A stretch of DNA of 60,237 nt from UBA5186 sp040005095 (GTDB lineage Bacteria; Actinomycetota; Thermoleophilia; Gaiellales; Gaiellaceae): contig JBDTZN010000006.1 in NCBI GenBank assembly GCA_040005095.1, positions 1-60,237 of the forward strand, given 5' to 3'. Under the pieces are notes generated by a model. It was not told the origin of the DNA. It worked only from the letters and a program-made list of their open reading frames with translations, and searched no databases. The position numbers were made by a program, and so were the translations under genes. Numbering within the stretch: the first letter of the stretch is position 1; every line of letters begins with the position of its first letter. Below are positions 1-7,994 of the stretch, piece by piece.

Positions 1-1
1 G

Positions 2-303
2 GCGCTCGGCGCCGAATACGACGTCGGCGGGCCGGAAGTCATGACCTACCGAGAGATGATGGAGAAAATCGCCCGGCTCCGTGGAAAGCATCCGTTCATC
101 CTGGAAGTGCCCGTGCTGACCCCGTATCTCTCGTCGCTCTGGCTCCATGTGGTGACGCCCGTGAAAGCGGGAATCGCGCGTCCGCTGATCGAGGCTTGCG
201 AACCGAGACTGTCGTTCGCGACGACCGAATCCGCAGGCTCCTGCCGAGCGAGCTGACCCCGTTCGACGAGGCGGCGCGGCAGGCACTCGACCAGCCGGCG
301 TAA
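2..303 (+). pseudogene. 3' end of NAD(P)-binding epimerase/NmrA-like protein, frameshifted
   Basis: Only the C-terminal part lies in the window; the 5' end is outside. The frame starting at base 2 reads a typical C-terminal segment of a YbjT/NmrA-like NAD(P)-binding protein (DVGGPEVMTYREMM, then an LTPYLSSLW stretch). At about 193 the frame breaks: the +1 frame stops at 256, but another frame resumes at once with GLRTETVVRDDRIRRLLP and ends at TAA 301-303. Restoring one G in the GG at 193-194 would join both halves. The gene is convergent with the lipid operon that ends at 313. The family is inferred from the tail only; the Rossmann motif is not in the window. Confidence 0.6.
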
Positions 304-312
304 GCCACCGCG

Positions 313-1317
313 TCAACGGCGTGGCTCGAACAAGTAGTGCGAGACGATCCACTCCCGGCCGCCGCGATAGCCCCACAGTTCCGCGCAGGCGAGGAAGAAC
401 ACCCGCCAGTTCGCAACCCAGGCCGGCGCGTCCTGCTCTCCGTAGGCACCCGCCAGAATGGCCGTGACCTCTTCGATGTTGGAGTCAAGACGCGCGAGCC
501 AGGCCTCGGCGGTCCGGGCGTAGTGCTGCCCGTTGACCTGCCAGCGCTCGCGGCAAGCCAGGTCGCGCTGAAAATGGAGGAACAGGTCGTCCGACGGCAT
601 GTTCCCGGCAGTGAAGAACTTGCGCGCCATCCACGTGTCCTCGTACGCGTAGGCGTAGCTTCGGTGGCTGAAGACGTGGGCGAAGAAGAGCCCGCCGGGC
701 TCGAGCCAGGTTGCGACACGTCCGAACAGCCGCTCGTAGTTGCGGACGTGCTCGAGCATCTCGATCGAGAGGATCCGGTCGAAGCGCCGGTCGGGCCGCC
801 AGTCGTTGACGTCCGCGGTGACGATCTCGACGTTCTCGGGGCATCTCGGCTCGAGGTACTCCCGCTGCACGTTCGAATTCGAGACGCCCACGATGCGGCA
901 GTTCGGGTACTGCTCGGCCAGCCACAGCGTCAATGAGCCCCAGCCGCAGCCGAGGTCGAGAATCGTCATGCCGTCCTCGACCTGCGCTCGGCGACAGGTC
1001 AGCGACAGCATCGCCTCCTCGGCTGCTGCGAGCGTTTGCGTCCCGGGCTCCCAGACGCACGAGCTGTACTTGAGCCGCGGTCCGAGGACGGCCTGGAAGA
1101 ACCCGGCCGGCAGCTCGTAGTGCTGGTCGTTCGCCTTGTCGACCTCCTCGGCGATCGGCGATTCGCGCAGGCGCTCGACGAAGGCCCGGTTCGCGTCGAG
1201 GCCCTTGCGCCGCTCGCGGACAAGCCGCAGCGCGAGGTTCGCGCGGATGCCTGCGCGAAGGATCGGGTCCGGGACGCGCCCGGACTCGATCAGGCCGTCG
1301 ACGACTTCGGAAACCAT
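313..1317 (-). CDS. SAM-dependent methyltransferase, CFA synthase / coclaurine N-methyltransferase-like
   Basis: 334 aa. The SAM-binding motif LDLGCGWGS sits at about 120-128 and is preceded by the CFA-family QHYELP stretch at 65-70. The later segments (SIEMLEHVRNYE, FFTAGNMPSDDL, VNGQHYARTAEAWL) resemble the plant coclaurine N-methyltransferase branch more than classical Cfa, and the long Cfa N-terminal lipid-binding domain is missing. I therefore expect methyl transfer to a small molecule or acyl chain rather than proven cyclopropanation. The ATG at 1317 was chosen although the frame stays open far upstream, because the preceding gene runs to 1290 and the protein family starts here. It is the last gene of the minus-strand lipid operon. 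Confidence 0.85.
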   Translation of the reverse strand: MVSEVVDGLIESGRVPDPILRAGIRANLALRLVRERRKGLDANRAFVERLRESPIAEEVDKANDQHYELPAGFFQAVLGPRLKYSSCVWEPGTQTLAAAEEAMLSLTCRRAQVEDGMTILDLGCGWGSLTLWLAEQYPNCRIVGVSNSNVQREYLEPRCPENVEIVTADVNDWRPDRRFDRILSIEMLEHVRNYERLFGRVATWLEPGGLFFAHVFSHRSYAYAYEDTWMARKFFTAGNMPSDDLFLHFQRDLACRERWQVNGQHYARTAEAWLARLDSNIEEVTAILAGAYGEQDAPAWVANWRVFFLACAELWGYRGGREWIVSHYLFEPRR

Positions 1318-2087
1318 GGCACGAAGGCGCTCGTCTCCTGCTGGTAGCGGCGGAAGTCGTCGCCCCGGCTCTTGACGGCCGCTTCCTCTGCCGGCTTCAC
1401 GCCGGTGACGAAGAGGATCAGGTAGAGGATCAAGGCGGGTGCCGTGAGCCCGAGCCAGCCCCACGGCGCGGCGAGCGCGACGAGCGCGTAGGCAACCCAG
1501 GTCAGCCACTGGAAGAAGTAGTTCGGGTGGCGGGAGTAGTGCCAGAGCCCGTAGCGCATTGTCCTGCCCTTGTTGGCCGGATCGGCTTTGAAGCGCTTGA
1601 GCTGACGGTCGGCCAACGCCTCGAGTGGAGCCGCCACGAGCCAGAGTGCGGCCCCGGCCCATTCGAACGGCTCGAGGCCGTGGTGGCGGTTGAACACGGC
1701 GAGCACGAACGGCACTGTGAGCGCTGCCGCCACCAGGGCCTGCGTCTGGTAGAAGATCGCGAAGGTGAGTTGCTCGCGCCCGCGCGCTTTCCAGCGCGAC
1801 CGCAGCTCCTGGTACCGCGAGTCCTCGCCCTTGCCGAGCCGGCCGCGGACGAGGGAGGCGATGCGCAGGTTCTCGAGGCCGGCGATGACGGCGATCAAGA
1901 TCCGGTGGCTCGCGTGGCCGGGGCCGAGGATCGCGCAGAGGACGGCGATCAGGACGAGACTGGAGGCCCAGCCGGCGTCGACGGCGGTGGCGTCGCGGGT
2001 CCGGCGCTGCACGAGGTAAAGGGCGGCAAGGAGCGCAGCGGCGCCAGCCCAGCCGATCAGCCACAGCTCCCAGCGGTGCTGGATCAC
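1290..2087 (-). CDS. DUF1295 membrane protein (steroid 5-alpha-reductase-like fold)
   Basis: 265 aa with several hydrophobic helices. It contains the family signature near the C-terminus: GLWHYSRHPNYFFQW followed by a GVKPAEE segment. DUF1295 proteins belong to the steroid-reductase/ICMT-like membrane superfamily and probably act on lipid double bonds or methyl groups, but their reaction is unproven. The GTG start at 2087 overlaps the stop of the acyltransferase gene by four bases (GTGA), implying translational coupling. Its own end overlaps the start of the downstream methyltransferase by 28 bp. It often sits beside CFA synthase, DUF1365 and amine-oxidase genes, as here. Confidence 0.88.
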   Translation of the reverse strand: MIQHRWELWLIGWAGAAALLAALYLVQRRTRDATAVDAGWASSLVLIAVLCAILGPGHASHRILIAVIAGLENLRIASLVRGRLGKGEDSRYQELRSRWKARGREQLTFAIFYQTQALVAAALTVPFVLAVFNRHHGLEPFEWAGAALWLVAAPLEALADRQLKRFKADPANKGRTMRYGLWHYSRHPNYFFQWLTWVAYALVALAAPWGWLGLTAPALILYLILFVTGVKPAEEAAVKSRGDDFRRYQQETSAFVPWFPKSSTA

Positions 2088-2668
2088 GCCACCGTCTCCA
2101 TGATCGTCTGCTCGATCTCGTTGGTCAGCGACTTCGCTGCCGCGACGGTCGGTTTCGCAGACGCCACGACGATCGGCTCGCCCACGATCACATGCGCAGG
2201 TGGCCGTCCGGGATGGGGAAACCCGCGCGTTCCGAGCATCCGGACCGGAATCACCGGCGCCCCGGTCACGAGCGCGAGGCGCGCGGCACCACGGTGATAC
2301 GGCCGGCTCGGAAGCCGCTTCGACGTCCCCTGCGGGAACATCCCGAGCACCTCGCCCTCCGCCAGCAGGCTCGCGGCGCGAGACATCGCCGTCGTGTCGC
2401 CCGCGCCGCGTTCGACCGGGAAGGTGCCGAACGAGTCGAGCGCCCACGCGACAGGACGGAAGCGCCAGAGCTCGGCCTTGGCCATGTACCGGATCTCCCG
2501 CGGCGTCGCGAGCGCGAGGATCCATGGGTCGAACATCGACTCGTGGTTCGCGACGAGGATCGCCGGTCCGCTCGCGGGGATCCGCTCGGCGCCGACGACC
2601 CGGACGCCGTACAGGCGCCGGATGATCGCGCGCGACCGGGTGCGCTCGAGGAGGTCGTAGGCGTTCAC
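2084..2668 (-). CDS. 1-acyl-glycerol-phosphate acyltransferase family protein (PlsC-like)
   Basis: 194 aa, membrane-associated acyltransferase that would place an acyl chain on lysophosphatidic acid or a related lysolipid. Motif I NHESMFD (usual NHxxxxD) is about 40 residues in, and motif III FPQGTSK (usual FPEGT) lies about 70 residues later; both catalytic blocks are present. The length is slightly below the usual 200-250 aa, as for short actinobacterial members. GTG start at 2668 overlaps the CFA synthase stop by GTGA. Being inside a lipid-modification operon it may acylate the pathway's own product rather than serve bulk phospholipid synthesis; that is inference. Confidence 0.9.
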   Translation of the reverse strand: MNAYDLLERTRSRAIIRRLYGVRVVGAERIPASGPAILVANHESMFDPWILALATPREIRYMAKAELWRFRPVAWALDSFGTFPVERGAGDTTAMSRAASLLAEGEVLGMFPQGTSKRLPSRPYHRGAARLALVTGAPVIPVRMLGTRGFPHPGRPPAHVIVGEPIVVASAKPTVAAAKSLTNEIEQTIMETVA

Positions 2669-3900
2669 GCAAGCTCCTCGTTGAAGGGCCGGGTCAGCGT
2701 CAGCTGCACGTCGCGGAGCGCCCTCGTCCGGAAAGCGGCCTCGCAGAAAGCGAGATAGAAGTCCCACGTCCGCTCGAAGCGCTCGTCGTAGCCGAGTGCA
2801 CGCACGTCGTCGATCCGCTCATGGAAGTTCATCCTCCAGCGACGCAGCGTCTCGGCGTAGTGCGAGCCGATCTCGTCGACCTCGTGGACCATCAGCCGCG
2901 AGCTCCGTGTCATCGCCCGCGTGAGCGCCGTCAGCGAGGGAATCAGGCATCCGGGGAACACGTAGCGCTCGATCCAGTCGGGCGCCTTGCGATAGCGGTC
3001 CCAGCGGTCGTCCGGCACGAGAATCGTCTGGATGCAGGCGGTGCCTCCCGGCTCGAGCAGACGGTCGATCGTCTCGAAGTAGGTCGGGAACTGCCGTTCA
3101 CCGATCGCCTCCAGCATCTCGATCGACACGAGCTTCGTGTAGCTCCCCGTGTGCTCGCGGTAGTCCTGCTCGAAGATCTCGACGTCGAAGCCTGCAGTCC
3201 GCTCGCGCGCGATCGCCGCCTGCTCGGCGGAGATCGTCAGCCCTGTGACAGTGCAGCCGTACTCCTCGGCCGCGAACCGCGCGAAGCCGCCCCAGCCACA
3301 GCCGATCTCGAGCACGCGATCTGCAGGCTCGAGCCGCAGGCGCTCGCAGATCTGCCGGTACTTCCTCCGCTGCGCGTCGGCGAGGGGCTCGTCGTCCCGC
3401 TCGAAGACCGCGCAGGAATAGGTCATCGTCTCGTCGAGCATCAAGCGGAAGAGGTCGTTGCCGAGGTCGTAGTGGTAGGCGATGTTGCGCCGCGCGCGGA
3501 GGAGGCCGTTTCTCCGGTTCAGGCGCGGCCGCGCCTCGAGGAGCCTTCGGACGCGCGCGTGCCGCACGGACGCGTCCGCGGCGTTTCGCAGCAGCAGCTC
3601 GAACAGCGCCACGAGATCGTCGCTGTCCCACTCGCCGGCCGTGTACGACTCGCCGACTCCGAGCTTCCCCCTGGTGGCCACGCGCCGAAAGAATCGCGGA
3701 TCGTGGATCGCCATGGAGACTGCGGGGCCGCGGCCGAAGCGGCGCACCGCGCCCGGGGGCAGGCGAACCTCGAGCGTGCCACCCTCGAGGTGGGCGAGCG
3801 CCCGCTCGAGAATCGCCATCGCGAGCTGCTCGAGTGCCGGCAGGCGCGCGGCGCGCGGCGCCAGCCGGAGCGTGGGCTCGGTTGGCTCGTACGTGCTCAA
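2665..3900 (-). CDS. Cyclopropane-fatty-acyl-phospholipid synthase family protein
   Basis: 411 aa, the length of a full CFA synthase. An N-terminal lipid-binding region (about 1-130) includes GVGESYTAGEWDSDDL, followed by YHYDLGNDLFRLMLD at about 142-156 and TYSCAVF, both classic CFA/mycolic methyltransferase signatures. The SAM site EIGCGWGGFA is at about 198-207. It would transfer a methyl or methylene group from SAM to an unsaturated acyl chain in a membrane phospholipid. The TTG start at 3900 forms a TTGA overlap with the DUF1365 stop, and no better start lies nearby. It is the second CFA-type enzyme in the operon, and the two are clearly different subfamilies. Confidence 0.9.
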   Translation of the reverse strand: MSTYEPTEPTLRLAPRAARLPALEQLAMAILERALAHLEGGTLEVRLPPGAVRRFGRGPAVSMAIHDPRFFRRVATRGKLGVGESYTAGEWDSDDLVALFELLLRNAADASVRHARVRRLLEARPRLNRRNGLLRARRNIAYHYDLGNDLFRLMLDETMTYSCAVFERDDEPLADAQRRKYRQICERLRLEPADRVLEIGCGWGGFARFAAEEYGCTVTGLTISAEQAAIARERTAGFDVEIFEQDYREHTGSYTKLVSIEMLEAIGERQFPTYFETIDRLLEPGGTACIQTILVPDDRWDRYRKAPDWIERYVFPGCLIPSLTALTRAMTRSSRLMVHEVDEIGSHYAETLRRWRMNFHERIDDVRALGYDERFERTWDFYLAFCEAAFRTRALRDVQLTLTRPFNEELA

Positions 3901-4631
3901 GGCCGCACCGACCCCTTCCCGGGCACGAAGGCCGGCTTGTGGTGGAACGGAACGCGCTTCAACCAGAGGCGGACCGCTTGCCAGTGGATGAGCGTCGTCA
4001 CCTGGACCGGCATCAGCGGGTAGCGGAGGAGCATCTGTGCGACGGAGGCGTTCGTCAGCTCGGTGCGTCGCCCGTGGAGCACGGCGGTGAGCGGTCGCGC
4101 GCCGCCTTCCCGCACATGGATGCGCGCGAAAACCTCCGCGCCGGGCTCGGAGAAGGCGTACTCGTACGACCCGTCGAGCCCGAAGAACGGCGAGACGTGC
4201 AGGTGCTTCTCGTGCTCGTACTCGAGCTCCGGCCCCTGGAGCAGCTCGGGGAGGCGCTCGCCGAACGTGTTGTTCAGCTCGGCGACCATGCAGGCGAGCG
4301 ATCCGTCGCCGCGGTAGCACCAGTAGAAGGTCACCGGATTGAAGACGTAGCCGAGGACCCGTAGCTGCGTCAGCACGAGCACGCGCTCGATCGTGGGATC
4401 TCCGGCGAACTCGACGACCGCCTGCTTGAGTGGGCGATCTCCGTCGAAGTGGTCGCTGTCCCGGAACGTGACGACGTTCGGCCGGTTGACGGACACGAGC
4501 GCGAGGCGGTCCTCGAGCTCGGGGAGCTCGTCCAGGTCGAGGAGCCAGTAGGAGATCGGGTAGCGAAAGACGTTGCGTGCCGGTGTGCGCCGCGCGTGGG
4601 TCAGCGTGCCGGTGTAGAGCGCGGACCTCAC
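3897..4631 (-). CDS. DUF1365 family protein
   Basis: 244 aa, full length for the family. It starts with the typical ALYTGTLTHARRTP block and carries VLGYVFNPVTFYWCY, EKHLHVSPFF and a C-terminal LMPVQVTTLIHWQAVRLW segment, all recognisable DUF1365 hallmarks. The biochemical function is unknown, but the family is almost always encoded between an FAD amine oxidase and a CFA synthase, as here, so it is expected to act in the same acyl-chain modification. GTG start at 4631 overlaps the amine-oxidase stop by GTGA. Confidence 0.92.
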   Translation of the reverse strand: MRSALYTGTLTHARRTPARNVFRYPISYWLLDLDELPELEDRLALVSVNRPNVVTFRDSDHFDGDRPLKQAVVEFAGDPTIERVLVLTQLRVLGYVFNPVTFYWCYRGDGSLACMVAELNNTFGERLPELLQGPELEYEHEKHLHVSPFFGLDGSYEYAFSEPGAEVFARIHVREGGARPLTAVLHGRRTELTNASVAQMLLRYPLMPVQVTTLIHWQAVRLWLKRVPFHHKPAFVPGKGSVRP

Positions 4632-5839
4632 CAGGTCACTCCCAGCGCCGCGGCGGCCCGGACCCCCGAGGCCAGCCCGTCCTCGTGGAAGCCGTTGCCG
4701 TGGTGCGCGCCGGCGAAATGCGTGTGTCGCAGCCCGGACAGGGAGCGGAGCTCGCGCTGGGCGTCCAGCGACTCGATCGTGAAGAGCGGATGCTCGTAGC
4801 CGATCCGGCGGATCACGTGCTCCTCGGCCACGTCCTCGTTGAGAGTCACGCAGTAGTCCGTGTCGCTCTCGAGTCGCTGCAGCCGGTTCAGGTAGTAGGT
4901 GACGGTTGGGCGGCCGTCGTCGCCGAGGCGGTAGTTCCAGGATGCTCGCGCCGCCCGGGTGTGGGGAAGCAGCCTCTGGTCGGTGTGCAGCACGGCCTCG
5001 TTCGCCGTGTACTCGAAGGCGCCGAGCACGCGTCTCTCGTCGTCGCTCGGATCTTCGAGCAGGGCGAGCGCCTGATTCGCGTGCGTTGCAACGACGACCT
5101 CGTCGAAGCGATGCCGCTCGCCGTCGCCGGTCGTCAGCGTGATCCCGTCCGATTCGCGGCTCAGCGAGCGGACGCCGAGGCCGAGTTGGAGCCTCGGCCC
5201 GAGCTGCTCGCTGATGGCCCGAACGTAGGTCTGCGAGCCGCCGCTGACGGCCCGCCAGCGAAAGCGACCGAAGCCGAGCATCCGGTGATTGTCGAAGAAG
5301 CGAATCGCGTACGCCGCGGGAAACTCGAGCGCGCGTCCGGGTGCCGTCGACCAGAGCGCCGCTGTCAACGGCACGAGGAAGTGGCGGCGGAAGAGCTGGG
5401 AGTAGCGGCGCTCGTCGAGATATGCGCCGAGCGAGTGGCGCTCGTAGTCAGCCTCGTCGAGCGAGCGGCGGGCCGTCCGGAGCCAGCGCCCGATCTCCCA
5501 GACCAGCGAGCCGAAGCGCGTGCTCAGCGCGTTGCGCGGCTGGGCGAGCGGCCGGCGGCCCGAGTACTCGAGCCCGCAGCCGTCGCAGCTGACCGAGAAG
5601 GACATCTCGGACGCTTGCGTTCGCACGCCGAGCTCGCCGAAGAGCCTGGTTAGAAGAGGGTAATTCCGCAGGTTGTGGACGAGGAAGCCCGTGTCGAGAG
5701 CGAGCCCGTCGTGAGCGATCGTGTGCGTGTGGCCGCCTGCTCGCGAGTCTCGTTCGAACACCGTCACGTCGTGCGCCCGCCCGAGCAGAAAGGCGGCGCC
5801 TAGCCCAGAGATCCCGCTCCCGATGATCGCAATCCGCAT
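4628..5839 (-). CDS. FAD-dependent amine oxidase/desaturase-like oxidoreductase
   Basis: 403 aa. The N-terminal dinucleotide-binding motif GSGISGLGAAFLL is followed by ERDSRAGGHTHT, the FAD-contacting glycine-rich region of the flavin amine oxidase/phytoene desaturase superfamily. The C-terminus has the typical FAGAHHGNGFHEDGLASG block that closes over the FAD. It probably oxidises or saturates an acyl chain together with the DUF1365 and CFA partners. The ATG at 5839 was chosen over an in-frame TTG at 5842 because the protein starts MRIAIIGSG. It is the first gene of the operon and is transcribed divergently from the desaturase across a 59-bp gap holding a palindrome. Confidence 0.9.
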   Translation of the reverse strand: MRIAIIGSGISGLGAAFLLGRAHDVTVFERDSRAGGHTHTIAHDGLALDTGFLVHNLRNYPLLTRLFGELGVRTQASEMSFSVSCDGCGLEYSGRRPLAQPRNALSTRFGSLVWEIGRWLRTARRSLDEADYERHSLGAYLDERRYSQLFRRHFLVPLTAALWSTAPGRALEFPAAYAIRFFDNHRMLGFGRFRWRAVSGGSQTYVRAISEQLGPRLQLGLGVRSLSRESDGITLTTGDGERHRFDEVVVATHANQALALLEDPSDDERRVLGAFEYTANEAVLHTDQRLLPHTRAARASWNYRLGDDGRPTVTYYLNRLQRLESDTDYCVTLNEDVAEEHVIRRIGYEHPLFTIESLDAQRELRSLSGLRHTHFAGAHHGNGFHEDGLASGVRAAAALGVTW

Positions 5840-5840
5840 C

Positions 5841-5872
5841 AACCGTTATTCGCCGACGAGCGAATAATGGTT
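5841..5872. promoter_or_regulatory. Palindromic operator between lipid operon and desaturase
   Basis: Two 12-nt arms, AACCGTTATTCG (5841-5852) and CGAATAATGGTT (5861-5872), are inverted repeats with one mismatch and an 8-nt spacer. They fill most of the gap between the two divergent genes. The AT-rich arms stand out in this GC-rich DNA. The size and symmetry fit a TetR/FadR-type dimer site that would control both lipid genes. No regulator gene is adjacent, so it would act in trans. Confidence 0.6.
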
Positions 5873-5898
5873 GACCGGGCTATTTTGCGGAGGCTTCT

Positions 5899-6837
5899 AT
5901 GACGGAAACAGAGACAATGACCGACGTGCCGCCGATCGGCACGGTCCGTACGGCCACGAGCCGGATCAGCCAGATCGTGACGCTCGTCGCCGTGATCGTG
6001 CCCCCGATCGGAATCCTCTCCGCGATGGGACTCCTCTGGGGGGTTGCGTTCCACTGGGTCGACCTCCTGCTGCTGGCCGCCTTCTACGTGCTTTGCGCGT
6101 TCGGGACGACGATCGGCTTTCACCGCTACTTCACGCATCGCGGCTTCTCCGCTCGGAAGCCGGTCGAAGCCGTGCTTGCGATTCTCGGCTGCATGACGAT
6201 GCAAGGACCGCTGACCCAGTGGGTCACGGATCACCGTAAGCACCACGCCCTCTCGGACCAGCCCGGAGACCCGCACTCGCCGCACGTCGGCCACGGGGAC
6301 GGAGCGTGGGGGGCCGTGCGCGGGTTCGTCCACGCCCACGTCGGCTGGCTCTTCGACAACCTCGGCATGGAGCAAGGCCGCGAGTACGGCAAGGATCTCT
6401 ACGAGAACCGCCTCGTACGGACGATCGACCGTCTGTACCTGCTCTGGGTCGTCTTGACCCTCGGGCTCCCGTTTGCGGTCGGGTACGCGGTCGGGGGAAC
6501 CGTGGGAGCCGGGTTCGAGGCGCTGGTCTGGGGAGGCCTGATCCGGATCTTCCTCTACCAGCACGCCACCTTCAGCGTGAACTCGATCTGCCACATGTTC
6601 GGGCGCAAGGACTTCCGGTCGCGAGACGAGGCGCGGAACAACTGGCTCGTTGCGCTGCTCGTCTTCGGCGAGGGCTGGCACAACAACCATCACGCCTTCC
6701 CCAGCTCGGCCCGCCACGGTCTCCGCCGCTGGCAGATCGATGTCTCGTGGTGGGTGATCCGCGGGATGGAGAAGCTCCGGCTCGTCTGGGACGTGAAGGT
6801 CCCCGACGAACGGCAGCTCCTGCGGCGCGCCTCCTAG
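5899..6837 (+). CDS. Membrane acyl-CoA / fatty acid desaturase
   Basis: 312 aa integral membrane di-iron desaturase of the stearoyl-CoA (delta-9) type. All three histidine boxes are visible: HRYFTH at 75-80, HRKHH at 112-116, and EGWHNNHHAFP at about 255-265. Hydrophobic segments flank them. It would introduce a cis double bond into a saturated acyl chain, the substrate class needed by the CFA-type methyltransferases opposite. A GGAGG at 5889-5893, five bases before the ATG, supports the start; an ATG at 5917 is an alternative. The stop shares CTAG with the stop of the convergent hydrolase gene. Confidence 0.93.
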   Translation: MTETETMTDVPPIGTVRTATSRISQIVTLVAVIVPPIGILSAMGLLWGVAFHWVDLLLLAAFYVLCAFGTTIGFHRYFTHRGFSARKPVEAVLAILGCMTMQGPLTQWVTDHRKHHALSDQPGDPHSPHVGHGDGAWGAVRGFVHAHVGWLFDNLGMEQGREYGKDLYENRLVRTIDRLYLLWVVLTLGLPFAVGYAVGGTVGAGFEALVWGGLIRIFLYQHATFSVNSICHMFGRKDFRSRDEARNNWLVALLVFGEGWHNNHHAFPSSARHGLRRWQIDVSWWVIRGMEKLRLVWDVKVPDERQLLRRAS

Positions 6838-7469
6838 AGCTGACGCTCGAGCGCGAGCGTGGCGTGCTCGGCCCAGCGTCGGGCGCCGGGGAGGGGGATC
6901 GGCGCTCCCCAGTGCGCGCGCAGGGCGATGGCGTGGAGGGCGCCCGGGATGATCGTGTAACTCCCTTCGGCGCCGAGCGCACGGGCACGTTCGAACCCGC
7001 GCCTCGAGCTCGCGGGGCTGACGCCGGGTATTCCCGGTAGCCAGCGGTCGAGCGAGCCGTGGACGACGTCGAAACGGCGTCCCGCGAGTGGCTCGAGGTG
7101 CAGCCGGTCCGGGATCCAGGGAGCGAGCCCCACGACCCCCCGGACGGACGGCTCGTCCGCAGAGCGAATCGCGACCGCGCCGCCCATCGAGAAGCCCAGG
7201 AGCAGCGTGCGGGGCGCACTGATTTCCGCGATCGCCGCGCGCGCGTCGGCGACGCACCAGTCCAGGCGGTTCCAGGACTTGATCCGGTACTTGACCTCGG
7301 CGAATCCGAGCTGGGGGAACCGCGGCGCGAGCCGGCGCACGAGCCACTCGAGCGATGCGCTCCAGGTACCGGGTACGGCGCCGCCCTGTCCGCCGTTCAC
7401 ACAGATGACGGCCGTGTGCTCGGTCGGGCCCGTCACCCGCATCTCGGCGCCTGTGGTCAGCTGTTGCAA
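6834..7469 (-). CDS. Alpha/beta hydrolase fold protein (dienelactone-hydrolase-like)
   Basis: 211 aa. The nucleophile elbow LLLGFSMGGAVA (G-x-S-x-G) lies at about 90-101, and a late HAIALRAHWG region supplies the likely catalytic His. An N-terminal VICVNGGQGG could form the oxyanion loop. The substrate cannot be predicted. The TTG at 7469 sits 13 bp after the preceding SRPBCC gene; an ATG at 7442 is an equally possible start that would remove nine residues. Neither has a clear Shine-Dalgarno. Ends in a 4-bp convergent overlap with the desaturase. Confidence 0.75.
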   Translation of the reverse strand: MQQLTTGAEMRVTGPTEHTAVICVNGGQGGAVPGTWSASLEWLVRRLAPRFPQLGFAEVKYRIKSWNRLDWCVADARAAIAEISAPRTLLLGFSMGGAVAIRSADEPSVRGVVGLAPWIPDRLHLEPLAGRRFDVVHGSLDRWLPGIPGVSPASSRRGFERARALGAEGSYTIIPGALHAIALRAHWGAPIPLPGARRWAEHATLALERQL

Positions 7470-7482
7470 CGGGGGCGAGCGA

Positions 7483-7917
7483 TCAGCGGGGGCGGTCGAG
7501 GACAGTCTTCAGCCCTTCGAGTGCGGCGTCGCCCATCCGGTTGACCACCGGTGCGAGCAGCGGAGAGGCGAGACGGAAGATTCCCTTGAGCTGGAGGTCT
7601 GCCACGTACGTGATTCGCGCGCCGGTTCCCGCCGGTTCGAGAGCGATCTGGTCGACGGAGTCCACCCTGTCGCCCTCCGCCGCAAGAACGATTCGCCGGT
7701 TCTCGTCGAAGTCGGTCACCACGTAGCGGAAGCGGTGGCGCTTGCCGCGGAAAAGCGCGACGAGGTCGAACTCGCTCCCCAGCCGCACGGAACCCTCGGT
7801 GAGCTTGGCAGCCTCGACGACTCCGGGATCCCATTCCTCAGCGTTCGAGAAGTCCGCGACGTACGCGAACGCCTCCTCGACGGATCGACCGACCTCGATC
7901 TCCTTGCGGAACCGCAT
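7483..7917 (-). CDS. SRPBCC family protein (polyketide cyclase/dehydrase-like)
   Basis: 144 aa, the normal size for a START/Bet v1-like ligand-binding domain. It begins with the typical EIEVGRSVEEAFAYVADFSN and NAEEWDPGV segments and ends with a long amphipathic helix (LAPVVNRMGDAALEGLKTVL). It probably binds a hydrophobic ligand; no catalytic residues can be assigned. A TACGAT box at 7924-7929 (read on the minus strand) is six bases before the ATG, the leaderless layout seen elsewhere in the window. Confidence 0.85.
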   Translation of the reverse strand: MRFRKEIEVGRSVEEAFAYVADFSNAEEWDPGVVEAAKLTEGSVRLGSEFDLVALFRGKRHRFRYVVTDFDENRRIVLAAEGDRVDSVDQIALEPAGTGARITYVADLQLKGIFRLASPLLAPVVNRMGDAALEGLKTVLDRPR

Positions 7918-7994
7918 GCAGCGATCGTAGCCGCGCCGATCCTGCGAGCCGGTAGCTGGACGAACGTGGGCGCAGCTCTCATCATCCGGGACTG

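Noticed and set aside
313..2064. Long upstream extension of the methyltransferase frame
   Set aside because: The extra N-terminus is arginine/proline-rich and antisense-like; it overlaps the DUF1295 gene. Start moved to 1317.
1527..2297. Plus-strand open frames across the lipid operon
   Set aside because: Biased Ala/Arg/Gly/Pro composition typical of antisense frames in high-GC DNA; no family motifs.
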